From NCBI RefSeq assembly GCF_001571265.1, contig NZ_BCTL01000031.1, positions 1 through 64,000 of the forward strand: a stretch of DNA of 64,000 nucleotides, in the 5' to 3' direction. Under the pieces are notes generated by a model that did no database searches, was not told the DNA's origin, and saw nothing but the letters and a program-made list of their open reading frames with translations. The position numbers and the translations under genes were made by a program. The stretch is from Cedecea neteri NBRC 105707 = ATCC 33855 (GTDB taxonomy: Bacteria; Pseudomonadota; Gammaproteobacteria; Enterobacterales; Enterobacteriaceae). Of this stretch, positions 8,342 through 15,493 are shown piece after piece. The first letter of the stretch is position 1, and each line of letters starts with the position of its first letter.

Positions 8342-10021
8342 ATGTTGCAGCGCAAGGATGGAAAAGTACTCCTTTTGTTTATTGGTTTTATGTTTATTTA
8401 TTTGTTGCCGGGAATATATGGGCATACGCCGTGGAAGCAGGATGAGAATTATACTTTTGGCGTGATTCAAACTATGTATGAAACAGGCAACTGGTTGGTG
8501 CCTGTGAATGCCGGTGAGCCTTTTATGGAAAAACCACCGCTTTATTACTGGACGGCCACGCTGATGGTGCACTTATTCTCTGGCGTACTGTCGATGCATG
8601 ATGCAGCCCGCACCGCAACGTTACTGTTTTCAGTTATTAATTTTTCATTTTTTATTCTGCTGGCGAGAAGAGTATTTCTTAGTGAAAGCCTGACGGATTA
8701 TCGTATTTGGCTGGCTTTCGCCGTTTATGTCAGCGCGCCGGGCATTCTGCGTCACAGCCACGATATGTTCAGCGATACGGCCCTCACTGCCGGTGCAACC
8801 GTGGCGCTCTATGGCATTGTAGGACTTATCCGTCAGGAAAAAATAGCTGCCTCGGCCGTATGGCTTTGCGTAGGGACGGTGGTCACTCTGTTATCGAAAG
8901 GCGTTTTTATCCCCGGCGTGCTGTGGATAACGCTATTTTTGAGTTCTCTATTTTTCGCGCAATGCCGGACAAAATATTTTTGGAATCCTGTTATTCTTGC
9001 GGGAATCATTTCACTTGTCTTTATTCTTCCCTGGCCCGTGCTGCTTTATATTAAGCATCCGGATCTGTTTATAGTGTGGTTCTGGGAAAATAATATTGGC
9101 CGCTTCCTGGGGTTTTCTGTTGCAAAGCTCGGGGCTAAAGCCAATCTGATGCGAGTCCCCGAGGCGATTGTGCTTTTTGCGCTGCCGTCCGGCATACTGG
9201 CAACGCTATATTTTCTCCGTCACCCTCTTAAGCGCCTGAAGAGTCAGGATGAGTTTGCTATTACTCTGTTTCCACTGCTGGGGATTATTGTTCTGCAGAT
9301 GTCAGCGAGCAGCCGTGCTTTATATCTGATGCCCTTTGTTGGCCCGCTGGCTATATTGGGCTCTCAGCTGCTGCCGTTAATAAAAGAGAAAGCGCTACGT
9401 TATTTCTCTTATTTTTCCACCGCGCTCTGGTCAGCCCTGCTTGTGGTGGTGTGGGGCGTCTATCTGCTGAAGGTTAGCGGCGATAAAAGAGGGTGGTTGG
9501 ATCCTCTTGAGCATTGGCTGCCGACGAGCTACGAGCTGCATTTCTCCTGGCCGCTGTGCCTGTTTGCTGTGGCTATCACTGCGCTGTGGTTTAGCCGCAC
9601 GCGTTTATCTGGTGCGCTCAACCCGGCATTGCGTGCCGCCCTGAGTTGGGGATTAGGCGCGGTCTCTGTCTGGAGCGTGGCGTTTACCTTGATGGTCGGC
9701 TGGTTCGATTACAGTAAAGGCTACGAAGGCGTCTTTACCGATCTCAAAAGTCACCTTGCCGGGCAGTACCAGGCCAATGACTGCATGGCGTCTTACCACA
9801 TCGGCGAATCAGAGGCGCCGATGCTCTACTACTTTGCCGGTATTCTGCATCGGCCACAAAAGACCTTCAGCAAGCCTGAGAGTTGCCGCTGGCTGATTGT
9901 GCTCGGCGATAAGCGGCAGCCTGCGCCTGCGGGAATGGCATTTTTCTGGGAAGATAATCGCCCCGGTGAGAAGCGTAACAACCTGATGGTTTATCGGGAC
10001 GTGTCGGGGAATAACGGCTAA
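8342..10021 (+). CDS. ArnT/PMT-like GT-C family glycosyltransferase, multi-pass membrane protein
   Basis: The 559-residue protein has about ten to twelve hydrophobic segments. A first-loop acidic pair in KQDENY (Asp34-Glu35) is followed by GNWLVPVNAGEPFMEKPPLYYW, the arrangement of ArnT-type (GT83/PMT_2, family 39) lipid-linked sugar transferases. Such enzymes use polyprenyl-phosphate sugars at the periplasmic face of the inner membrane. E. coli ArnT adds L-Ara4N to lipid A, but no arn genes lie here, so the sugar and acceptor are unknown. AAAGGAGTG precedes the ATG. It appears to be a single gene, transcribed away from the haem operon. Confidence 0.75.
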   Translation: MLQRKDGKVLLLFIGFMFIYLLPGIYGHTPWKQDENYTFGVIQTMYETGNWLVPVNAGEPFMEKPPLYYWTATLMVHLFSGVLSMHDAARTATLLFSVINFSFFILLARRVFLSESLTDYRIWLAFAVYVSAPGILRHSHDMFSDTALTAGATVALYGIVGLIRQEKIAASAVWLCVGTVVTLLSKGVFIPGVLWITLFLSSLFFAQCRTKYFWNPVILAGIISLVFILPWPVLLYIKHPDLFIVWFWENNIGRFLGFSVAKLGAKANLMRVPEAIVLFALPSGILATLYFLRHPLKRLKSQDEFAITLFPLLGIIVLQMSASSRALYLMPFVGPLAILGSQLLPLIKEKALRYFSYFSTALWSALLVVVWGVYLLKVSGDKRGWLDPLEHWLPTSYELHFSWPLCLFAVAITALWFSRTRLSGALNPALRAALSWGLGAVSVWSVAFTLMVGWFDYSKGYEGVFTDLKSHLAGQYQANDCMASYHIGESEAPMLYYFAGILHRPQKTFSKPESCRWLIVLGDKRQPAPAGMAFFWEDNRPGEKRNNLMVYRDVSGNNG

Positions 10022-10055
10022 AAAACAGCCCGGCAGGCCAGCAGCGAGAGTGTTG

Positions 10056-10069
10056 TACATTTCATTACA
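10056..10069 (+). promoter_or_regulatory. RstA-box-like site upstream of asr
   Basis: TACATTTCATTACA differs by one base from the RstA consensus TACATNTNGTTACA as I recall it. It sits about 105 bp upstream of asr, whose E. coli homologue is induced by acid through RstBA (and affected by PhoBR). Acid induction here is therefore a reasonable inference. Confidence 0.6.
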
Positions 10070-10173
10070 CGCCGATACCAAACACTCACTGAAGAGTTTA
10101 TTCGACACGCCTATAGTTCATTTCAACGGCCCCGCAGTGGGGTACACACAAAAACAAATTCGAGGATGTCGAA

Positions 10174-10602
10174 ATGAAAAAAGTATTAGCTCTGGTTGTT
10201 GCCGCTGCTATGGGTCTGTCTTCCGCCGCTTTCGCTGCTGACACTACCGCTACCGCACCAGCTGCTGCTCCGGCAACCACCGCCGCTGCACCTGCTGCTA
10301 AAGCTCCAGCTGCAAAAGTAACGCACCATAAGAAACACAAAAAAGCTGCCGTTCAGAAAGCTCAGGCCGCTAAAAAGCATCACAAAAAAGCCGCTAAGCC
10401 AGCGACCGAGCAAAAAGCTCAGGCTGCCAAAAAGCACCACAAAAAAGCAGTAAAACCTGCGGCAGCACAGAAGGCTCAGGCTGCTAAAAAGCATCACAAA
10501 AAAGCAGTAAAACCTGTTGCCCAGAAAGCGCAGGCTGCTAAGAAACACGTGAAAAAACACCATAAAGCTGCTGCCAAACCAGCTGTTCAGCCAGCAGCAT
10601 AA
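10174..10602 (+). CDS. asr: Acid-shock periplasmic protein Asr
   Basis: The 142-residue precursor has a signal peptide [20 protein letters not shown] with cleavage after AFA, an Ala/Pro/Thr-rich linker, and a very basic tail. The tail holds four near-identical [15 protein letters not shown] units spaced about 20 residues apart. This is the usual Asr architecture: a disordered, positively charged periplasmic protein made at low pH and processed to a smaller form. GAGGA precedes the ATG. The repeats also recur at DNA level, so unit number may vary between strains by slippage or recombination. Confidence 0.95.
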   Translation: MKKVLALVVAAAMGLSSAAFAADTTATAPAAAPATTAAAPAAKAPAAKVTHHKKHKKAAVQKAQAAKKHHKKAAKPATEQKAQAAKKHHKKAVKPAAAQKAQAAKKHHKKAVKPVAQKAQAAKKHVKKHHKAAAKPAVQPAA

Positions 10603-10642
10603 GTCAGGCGGGGCTATCCCGTTAGCTTGAAGCGTTAACACA

Positions 10643-10669
10643 AACACCCGGCTTGCCGGGTGTTTCTTT
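10643..10669 (+). terminator. Rho-independent terminator after asr
   Basis: A stem AACACCCGGC/GCCGGGTGTT with a 2-base loop is followed by a short T-rich run. It lies 41 bp past the asr stop and just before the Shine-Dalgarno of the small gene ydgU. Partial read-through could feed that gene. Confidence 0.75.
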
Positions 10670-10683
10670 CTGGAGTTCAGATA

Positions 10684-10767
10684 ATGTTGCGACGCTACAG
10701 TTTCGAATTAATCCTCACCGCGCTGCTGACCTGCGGCCTGATCACGCTGAATTTTTGGCTTCAGTAG
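10684..10767 (+). CDS. ydgU: Small inner-membrane protein YdgU
   Basis: A 27-codon gene encodes a protein beginning MLRRYSFELIL and ending NFWLQ, with one hydrophobic segment over almost its whole length. E. coli has a 27-residue stress- and stationary-phase-induced membrane protein, YdgU, directly downstream of asr. Length, the RYxFE start and the position all match. A Shine-Dalgarno GGAG lies about 8 bp upstream. Its function is unknown. Confidence 0.85.
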   Translation: MLRRYSFELILTALLTCGLITLNFWLQ

Positions 10768-11168
10768 ATTGCGTTCTTTTGGACGTCTGGTGTTCTGGCA
10801 TAAAGCCTCTATGCTTTTATGGCTGACAATTCAAAATCAGTAAAAAAGAATATCAAAATTTTTTACTGGGATTGACCAAAATCCATTGAGTAAAATTTGA
10901 TGAGATTACATAATTGATGAGTTTTTAAGTATTAATTATTTGATTTTGCAATACAAAACTAAAACCAGAAAATTCCTGCCTTTGTCATTTGCAGTATCAT
11001 TGTTTTAACCGTTGCTGGATGATTATTCACAAGATGGGTTGGTATATCAATATGGCTGATGCGATCGGTGTGGTTGGACTTATATGAGACATAATTGCTC
11101 TGCCGCTAAGTGACTAAAATAAGCAAAGAAGCTATAATGCTTCTTTGCTCTTAACGCATGGAATTAAT
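10768..11168. other. AT-rich non-coding border region
   Basis: The 401 bp between ydgU and the convergent orphan gene are AT-rich and show no convincing gene. An 11-codon frame at 11052-11087 (starting MADAIGVV) may be the decayed start of something larger. A terminator hairpin lies near its right end. Confidence 0.5.
11122..11149 (-). terminator. Terminator downstream of the orphan 429-residue gene
   Basis: A perfect 11-bp stem (AGCAAAGAAGC / GCTTCTTTGCT, loop TATAAT) lies 20 bp past the end of the minus-strand gene. On that strand it is followed by TATTTTAG. The symmetric arms could also stop transcription coming from the other side. Confidence 0.7.
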
Positions 11169-12458
11169 TCATCGACATGACATTATGAATGTTTTGTTAT
11201 CAAAAACACTATCATCAAAATTATGAGGTAGGAATTTAGATCTATAAATAAAGATAAGTATTCTCTCAACAATATTCGCTGATGTGTTATATATATCAGT
11301 TTCAGAGTTTTTGATTATCCCTTTTTGTATAAAGGAATGAATTAATTGCTCTACAGTACCATTGAAATTTGTTAAACTAATTTTGTAATTTTTTTCAACT
11401 TCATATAATTTTTTAAGTGTATTTAACTGAGTATTATCCCAATATCGATTTGGCGGTTCTGGATGCTCAAGATCTACCGGCAGTTCTTTTTTTATAATAG
11501 TTGCATCTAAACATGATATATTGCTTTCTTTAATTGTTACAATATCTAGTTTGCAATTCATGAGCATATCTTCCCCTCCCGCGACCATAAAAGATGGGTA
11601 AATGCCATCAGTATGCCTATCTATAAATGGGGCTGTGATAGCAATTATCTGTTGGGTAGGTGCACGAGATATATATTTAGCTTTATGTGTTGTACGTTGA
11701 GGTGGAATAAGTTGATTCTTAAAGCTTGGGACAGAAACTCTCGTGGGGTTTCCTCTTCCAAGCCCAATTATAGTGGTCCTTTGAGGATAACCAGCTTTAA
11801 TCTGCGCCTGTAATAAAGATTTTTTTACTACAGGATTAGTATGCCGGGTTTGTTCAGTTAAAGCAGCATCCTGATCCATTAACAATATTTGTTTTGGTCG
11901 GTAAGGTAATGCGTCGGCAAAAGCTATTGCCGCAGCTCTGGCTGCACCATAACCTGACATTTTACCGCCATCCCAACTTATCAAATAGAAATTTTTGTAC
12001 TCTACTTTGCTGAGCGCCTGGCGATAGTACTCAAATTCAAATTTATGGACGAGTAAGTATACTGGTTCGTCGCGTGCATTTTCAGGATGCCAGGCGAGAC
12101 TATAATTGCTTAGCAGATCTTTTGCGATTCTTGTTGCAGCGCCTGTGCTATTAACAATTATTGGGATATTAGTGAATTTTAATTTCATAGAATGTATTGT
12201 ACGGCAAGCATTCCTATTGAAACTAAAAGAAGTATGTCCCCCAAATTTATCAGGGCGGCGTGCTAGATCACGACATATATTAATGCGATTCTCTAACATT
12301 ATATTCATTGAGGTTTTGACGTGTGCATTTACAAGTTTATAATGTATAATTACTGGTGCATATTTACGAATTTTCCTGTCTTCCTCGTCGACCCATTTAG
12401 GATTTAATTTTAAGGGGATGGCAGCAGATGTACTCTTAATTTCAACTGGATAAATCAT
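11169..12458 (-). CDS. Orphan protein with possible GT-A glycosyltransferase motifs
   Basis: I do not recognise this 429-residue protein. The middle contains a hydrophobic strand ending in an acidic triad (KQILLMDQDAAL), and further on SFMVAGGEDMLM. DxD and GGED-type motifs in this order occur in GT-A sugar transferases, so a nucleotide-sugar enzyme is possible but unproven. No signal peptide or membrane segment is evident. The gene is strongly AT-rich, unlike its neighbours, and lies alone between asr/ydgU and the tRNA-Phe fragments, so it was probably brought by an earlier insertion at this site. AAGAGGT precedes the ATG at the right distance. Confidence 0.55.
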   Translation of the reverse strand: MIYPVEIKSTSAAIPLKLNPKWVDEEDRKIRKYAPVIIHYKLVNAHVKTSMNIMLENRINICRDLARRPDKFGGHTSFSFNRNACRTIHSMKLKFTNIPIIVNSTGAATRIAKDLLSNYSLAWHPENARDEPVYLLVHKFEFEYYRQALSKVEYKNFYLISWDGGKMSGYGAARAAAIAFADALPYRPKQILLMDQDAALTEQTRHTNPVVKKSLLQAQIKAGYPQRTTIIGLGRGNPTRVSVPSFKNQLIPPQRTTHKAKYISRAPTQQIIAITAPFIDRHTDGIYPSFMVAGGEDMLMNCKLDIVTIKESNISCLDATIIKKELPVDLEHPEPPNRYWDNTQLNTLKKLYEVEKNYKISLTNFNGTVEQLIHSFIQKGIIKNSETDIYNTSANIVERILIFIYRSKFLPHNFDDSVFDNKTFIMSCR

Positions 12459-12791
12459 AAATACCTCTTTTTGTCCTGTTTCTAAATATCCATTTTCATA
12501 TGAATATAACTATATATAACCATGCAAAATCAAGGGTTTTTATGATGTGTGTTGTCATTTTTTGGTACTGGAGATATACAGTGTTTTTATATTTTAATAA
12601 TCTAGAAGAATTTTCCATTCCTTTTTAAGGAACCGTATGTTTTTTTAAGTTTTTTGTAAAAAAACCTCAAAAAGCTGGAGTCGCTTACAGAAGGATAAAA
12701 CGCGTTACTAGAGGAAAATATTCATACAGGGCGTACGAAATTGGGTCGTTGCTGATTGCGACCAGCAATTTATCGGATCCCAGAAAGCAAA

Positions 12792-12813
12792 AAACCAGCC
12801 CGTAGGCTGGTTT
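12792..12813 (-). terminator. tRNA-type terminator beside a degenerate tRNA-Phe 3' end
   Basis: The stem AAACCAGCC/GGCTGGTTT has a 4-base loop, with a T run on the minus strand. It is followed on the plus strand by AAATAGTGGTGCC, the same arrangement as the true tRNA-Phe terminator at 13027-13045. It is a diverged copy of the same module. Confidence 0.65.
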
Positions 12814-12823
12814 CTTTAAATAG

Positions 12824-12840
12824 TGGTGCCAGGACTCGGA
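12824..12840 (-). repeat. Degenerate tRNA-Phe 3' end (possible relic attachment site)
   Basis: TGGTGCCAGGACTCGGA matches the complement of the tRNA-Phe 3' end at 16 of 17 bases and then diverges. It lies 233 bp from the intact att copy at 13057. It may be left from an older integration or from duplication of the tRNA end. Confidence 0.5.
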
Positions 12841-12854
12841 CTAACGCCGAAGGC

Positions 12855-12911
12855 TTTTGAACAGCGCTTGCGCTGGCCCCGAAGGGGTGAGTCTCAGGGA
12901 TGAGGCGAATA
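12855..12911. repeat. 57-bp direct repeat, copy 1
   Basis: This copy contains TTTTGAACAGCGCTTGCGCT and then CCCCGAAGGGG, giving two small potential hairpins. A second copy with only a few changes starts at 12930. Similar sequence is often seen beside tRNA genes in enterobacteria, from memory. Confidence 0.7.
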
Positions 12912-12929
12912 CTAAAACGTCAGGAACGT

Positions 12930-12985
12930 TTTTGAACAGCGCTTGCGCTGGCCCCAAAGGGGTGAGTCTCAGGATGAGACGAATA
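12930..12985. repeat. 57-bp direct repeat, copy 2
   Basis: This copy is nearly identical to 12855-12911, with CCCCAAAGGGG in place of CCCCGAAGGGG and one deleted base. The copies lie 75 bp apart, between the degenerate and genuine tRNA-Phe ends. Confidence 0.7.
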
Positions 12986-13026
12986 ATCTAACTTGTTCGA
13001 TGAAGAGTCCAGACGCAAAAGCAAAA

Positions 13027-13045
13027 AACCCGCCATAGGCGGGTT
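13027..13045 (-). terminator. tRNA-Phe terminator
   Basis: The stem AACCCGCC/GGCGGGTT with a T run on the minus strand sits 12 bp past the tRNA 3' end, as is usual downstream of enterobacterial pheU/pheV genes. Its presence shows that the chromosome to the left was originally downstream of an intact tRNA-Phe gene. Confidence 0.75.
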
Positions 13046-13056
13046 CTTCTAAATAG

Positions 13057-13105
13057 TGGTGCCCGGACTCGGAATCGAACCAAGGACACGGGGATTTTCA
13101 ATCCC
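13057..13105 (-). repeat. tRNA-Phe 3'-end fragment: ICE attachment site
   Basis: These 49 bp are identical to the complement of the E. coli tRNA-Phe 3' end (CCA, acceptor stem, T-arm, variable region, anticodon GAA region). The match then stops abruptly, so no complete tRNA is present. SPI-7-type elements integrate into tRNA-Phe and leave a direct repeat of about 50 bp. Here the original terminator and chromosome lie to the left and parA begins just to the right, so this is the att copy distal to the integrase. The intact tRNA should lie beyond the window's right end. Confidence 0.85.
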
Positions 13106-13203
13106 TTCTCCCATGGGTTCTGATTTTACAGTAAAAGTCAAATGCTGTTTTATTTGATCTGAACCGATGATTTTCACTCCAGTTTAATCAATTGGATGTG
13201 AAA

Positions 13204-14076
13204 ATGAAAATATTGCCCGTAATTTCCACCAAAGGTGGCGAAGGTAAATCTACCCAGGCTGCCAACCTCGCCGGTTTTCTCGCGGATGCCGGTTTGAAGA
13301 CGCTTTTAATCGACGGCGACTACGCTCAGCCGACCGCCAGCAGCATTTATGAACTGGATTATGAAGCGCCTTGCGGCCTGTTTGAGCTTCTCATGCAAAC
13401 CGCGGATTTATCCCACCCCGAACAGATTATCTCCCACACGGCTGTTTCCGGCCTTGACCTCATCATCTCCAACGACCCACACGGCCAGCTGAAAACCGCC
13501 ATGTTGCATGCTCCTGACGGGCGTCTGAGGCTACGCAATGTTCTGCAGCATCCACTGTTCCGGCAATACGACGCCATCATTGTCGATTCTCAGGGCGCGC
13601 GCTCCGTCATGCTCGAGCTGATTTTGCTGGCCGGCACGGAGACCGCCGTGGGCGTGGTCAAACCCGTTCTCCCCGACGTGCGTGAATTCCTGCGCGGCAC
13701 CATTGCCATGATGGAACAACTGTTGCCTCTGGCCTGCTTCGGTGTACGCCTGCCTGAAATCCGGATCCTCATCAACTGCATGACCTACACGGTGCTGGCC
13801 CGCCAGACGCTCAGCGACCTGAACCTTATCATTGGTCAGGGTAAATACAGCGAGCACGCCGCGCAGCTGCCGGTCTCCCTGATGAGCACGCAGATTTATG
13901 ACCTCGATATTTATAAGTTTGGCCATGCCGCAGGCCAGCCTGTTCACCGGCTGGAAAAAAACACCTCGCGTAAAAGTGACAGTGCAGCTCAGACCATGCA
14001 CAGCCTCGCCTGTGAGCTGTTTCCGGAGTGGACGGCGCGGTTTGACGCGGTTATCGCCCGGGAGGAATGCGCATGA
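13204..14076 (+). CDS. parA: ParA-family partition ATPase of the ICE
   Basis: The 290-residue protein has a deviant Walker A motif KGGEGKST at residues 10-17 and a Walker A' strand TLLIDGDYAQPTAS, as in ParA/Soj proteins. As first gene of the element, next to the att site and followed by dnaB and parB, it corresponds to the SPI-7/PFGI-1 ParA. That protein is known in relatives to stabilise the excised circle. The ATG at 13204 follows GGATGTGAAA; a TTG at 13192 is in frame but lacks a ribosome-binding site. Its stop overlaps a 17-codon frame that links to dnaB. Confidence 0.9.
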   Translation: MKILPVISTKGGEGKSTQAANLAGFLADAGLKTLLIDGDYAQPTASSIYELDYEAPCGLFELLMQTADLSHPEQIISHTAVSGLDLIISNDPHGQLKTAMLHAPDGRLRLRNVLQHPLFRQYDAIIVDSQGARSVMLELILLAGTETAVGVVKPVLPDVREFLRGTIAMMEQLLPLACFGVRLPEIRILINCMTYTVLARQTLSDLNLIIGQGKYSEHAAQLPVSLMSTQIYDLDIYKFGHAAGQPVHRLEKNTSRKSDSAAQTMHSLACELFPEWTARFDAVIAREECA

Positions 14077-14126
14077 GCCTTTTCCACTGTTCCCTGGCGG
14101 CCTCACTGGCGGAGGTGTGCGGATGA
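14073..14126 (+). CDS. 17-codon mini-ORF coupling parA to dnaB
   Basis: ATG at 14073 overlaps the parA stop (ATGA), preceded by GGGAGGAATGC. The frame encodes 17 residues (starting MSLFHCSLAAS) and ends in ATGA overlapping the dnaB ATG. The strong Shine-Dalgarno GGAGG for dnaB lies inside it. It may serve only to pass ribosomes from parA to dnaB. A functional peptide is not indicated. Confidence 0.4.
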   Translation: MSLFHCSLAASLAEVCG

Positions 14127-15493
14127 CCACGCAACCGCTACCGGCCCCCCACGCTACTGATGCCGAACAGGCGGTGCTCGGGGGCCTGATGCTCGACAAT
14201 GACCGCTGGGACGATATCGTCCTGCTGCTGGCTCCGGACGATTTTTACCACGGGGCACACCGCTTCATCTGGCTGGCCATTGCGGAGCTGGCCGCAGAGG
14301 ACTCGCCGTTTGACCTGATTACCCTCAGCGGGGTACTGGAGTCCCGCGGGCAGCTTAACCAGGCGGGGGAGTTTGCCTACCTGGCGGAGCTCAGCAAGAA
14401 CACTCCCAGTGCCGCAAACATTGTGGCCTACGCCCGCATCGTCGCGGAGAAAAGCCGCCTGCGCCAGCTGCAACAGCTCGGGCGGATGCTGACGGCGGAT
14501 GCGCAGGACCACAACGCTGACGCCACCGCGCTGACCGGGCGCGCCGAAGCCAGTCTGTTTGCTCTGGCTGAAAGCGGCAGCACCCGACAGGTTCAGGAAA
14601 TGTCGGCTGTAGATGCGCTGGGCGCTCTGGTCAGCCATCTGGAAACCGTCAACGGTGGGACGGGGGTGACTGGCACGCCAATGGGGTTTAACGAGCTGGA
14701 CCTGCTGACCTGTGGTCTTCAGCCCGGCGATCTGGTGCTGCTGGCTGCCCGCCCTTCGATGGGTAAAACCTCACTGGCACTGTCTGCCTGCTCTGCGGCT
14801 CTGCGGGGGCGTCAGGATGAATCCGTGCTGATTTTCAGCATTGAGATGCCGGTCGGGCAACTGATGATGCGTCTGGTCGCCATGGAGGGACGTGTGGAGC
14901 TTTCCCGCATGCGCTCCGGAGATATGCGTGACGAAGACTGGGGGCGGGTTTCGACTGCGGCGGCCACCATCAGCGAATGGGGTAACCGTCTGGTTATCGA
15001 CGATAACAGCCAGCAAACACCTGCGTTGTTGCGGGCCCGCGCCCGCCGATACAGGCGTAAGTACGGCAAACCTTCTCTCATCATGATTGACTACCTGCAG
15101 CTGATGCGTTCGCCGGAGCAGGAGAATCGCACGCAGGAAATTGCCGAGATTTCCCGCAGCCTCAAGGCACTCGGCAAAGAGTCAGGATGCCCGGTGCTGG
15201 CCCTCTCCCAGCTTAACCGGCAGGTGGAAAGTCGCGCTGACAAGCGTCCAAACAATGGCGACCTGCGTGACTCGGGTGCGCTGGAGCAGGATGCCGACCT
15301 CATCATGTTCATCTACCGCGACGAGGTCTACAACCCCAACAATGCTATGACCGGGGTGGCAGAAATCATCATTGGCAAGCAGAGGCAGGGGCCTGTGGGT
15401 ACCGTTCGGGTGCAGTTCGAGGGGAAATACACCCGCTTTTCTGACTTCCCGGAAGGCGGGTATCACCCCGTTTATGAGAGGACCAGCATATGA
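14123..15493 (+). CDS. dnaB: DnaB-like replicative helicase of the ICE
   Basis: The 456-residue SF4 helicase has a DnaB N-terminal domain (about residues 10-110; EQAVLGGLMLDND, SRGQLNQAGEFAYLAEL). It also has a RecA-like core with Walker A ARPSMGKTSLAL (Lys at about 215), a Walker B strand LIMIDYLQLM, and the motif LRDSGALEQDADLIMFIYRD. It would unwind the ICE during autonomous replication. The start at 14123 follows GGAGGTGTGCGG; the frame is open further upstream, but only within parA. It overlaps parB by ATGA. Confidence 0.93.
   Translation: MTTQPLPAPHATDAEQAVLGGLMLDNDRWDDIVLLLAPDDFYHGAHRFIWLAIAELAAEDSPFDLITLSGVLESRGQLNQAGEFAYLAELSKNTPSAANIVAYARIVAEKSRLRQLQQLGRMLTADAQDHNADATALTGRAEASLFALAESGSTRQVQEMSAVDALGALVSHLETVNGGTGVTGTPMGFNELDLLTCGLQPGDLVLLAARPSMGKTSLALSACSAALRGRQDESVLIFSIEMPVGQLMMRLVAMEGRVELSRMRSGDMRDEDWGRVSTAAATISEWGNRLVIDDNSQQTPALLRARARRYRRKYGKPSLIMIDYLQLMRSPEQENRTQEIAEISRSLKALGKESGCPVLALSQLNRQVESRADKRPNNGDLRDSGALEQDADLIMFIYRDEVYNPNNAMTGVAEIIIGKQRQGPVGTVRVQFEGKYTRFSDFPEGGYHPVYERTSI

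Larger units (their letters stand above)
12459..13056. other. Island-border region with duplicated tRNA-end modules
   Basis: No gene is seen here. From left to right it holds about 320 bp of AT-rich DNA upstream of the orphan gene, a terminator and a degenerate tRNA-Phe 3' end (12792-12840), two 57-bp repeats, and the genuine tRNA-Phe terminator (13027-13045). Confidence 0.6.

Noticed and set aside
10340..10580. CRISPR-like or satellite repeat array
   Set aside because: The repeats are in frame within asr and encode its Lys/His/Ala-rich tail.
11052..11087. 11-codon frame MADAIGVV...
   Set aside because: Too short and without a clear Shine-Dalgarno; at most the relic of a gene start.
13057..13105. 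Complete tRNA-Phe gene
   Set aside because: Only the 3' 49 bases match; the D-arm and 5' acceptor strand are missing.
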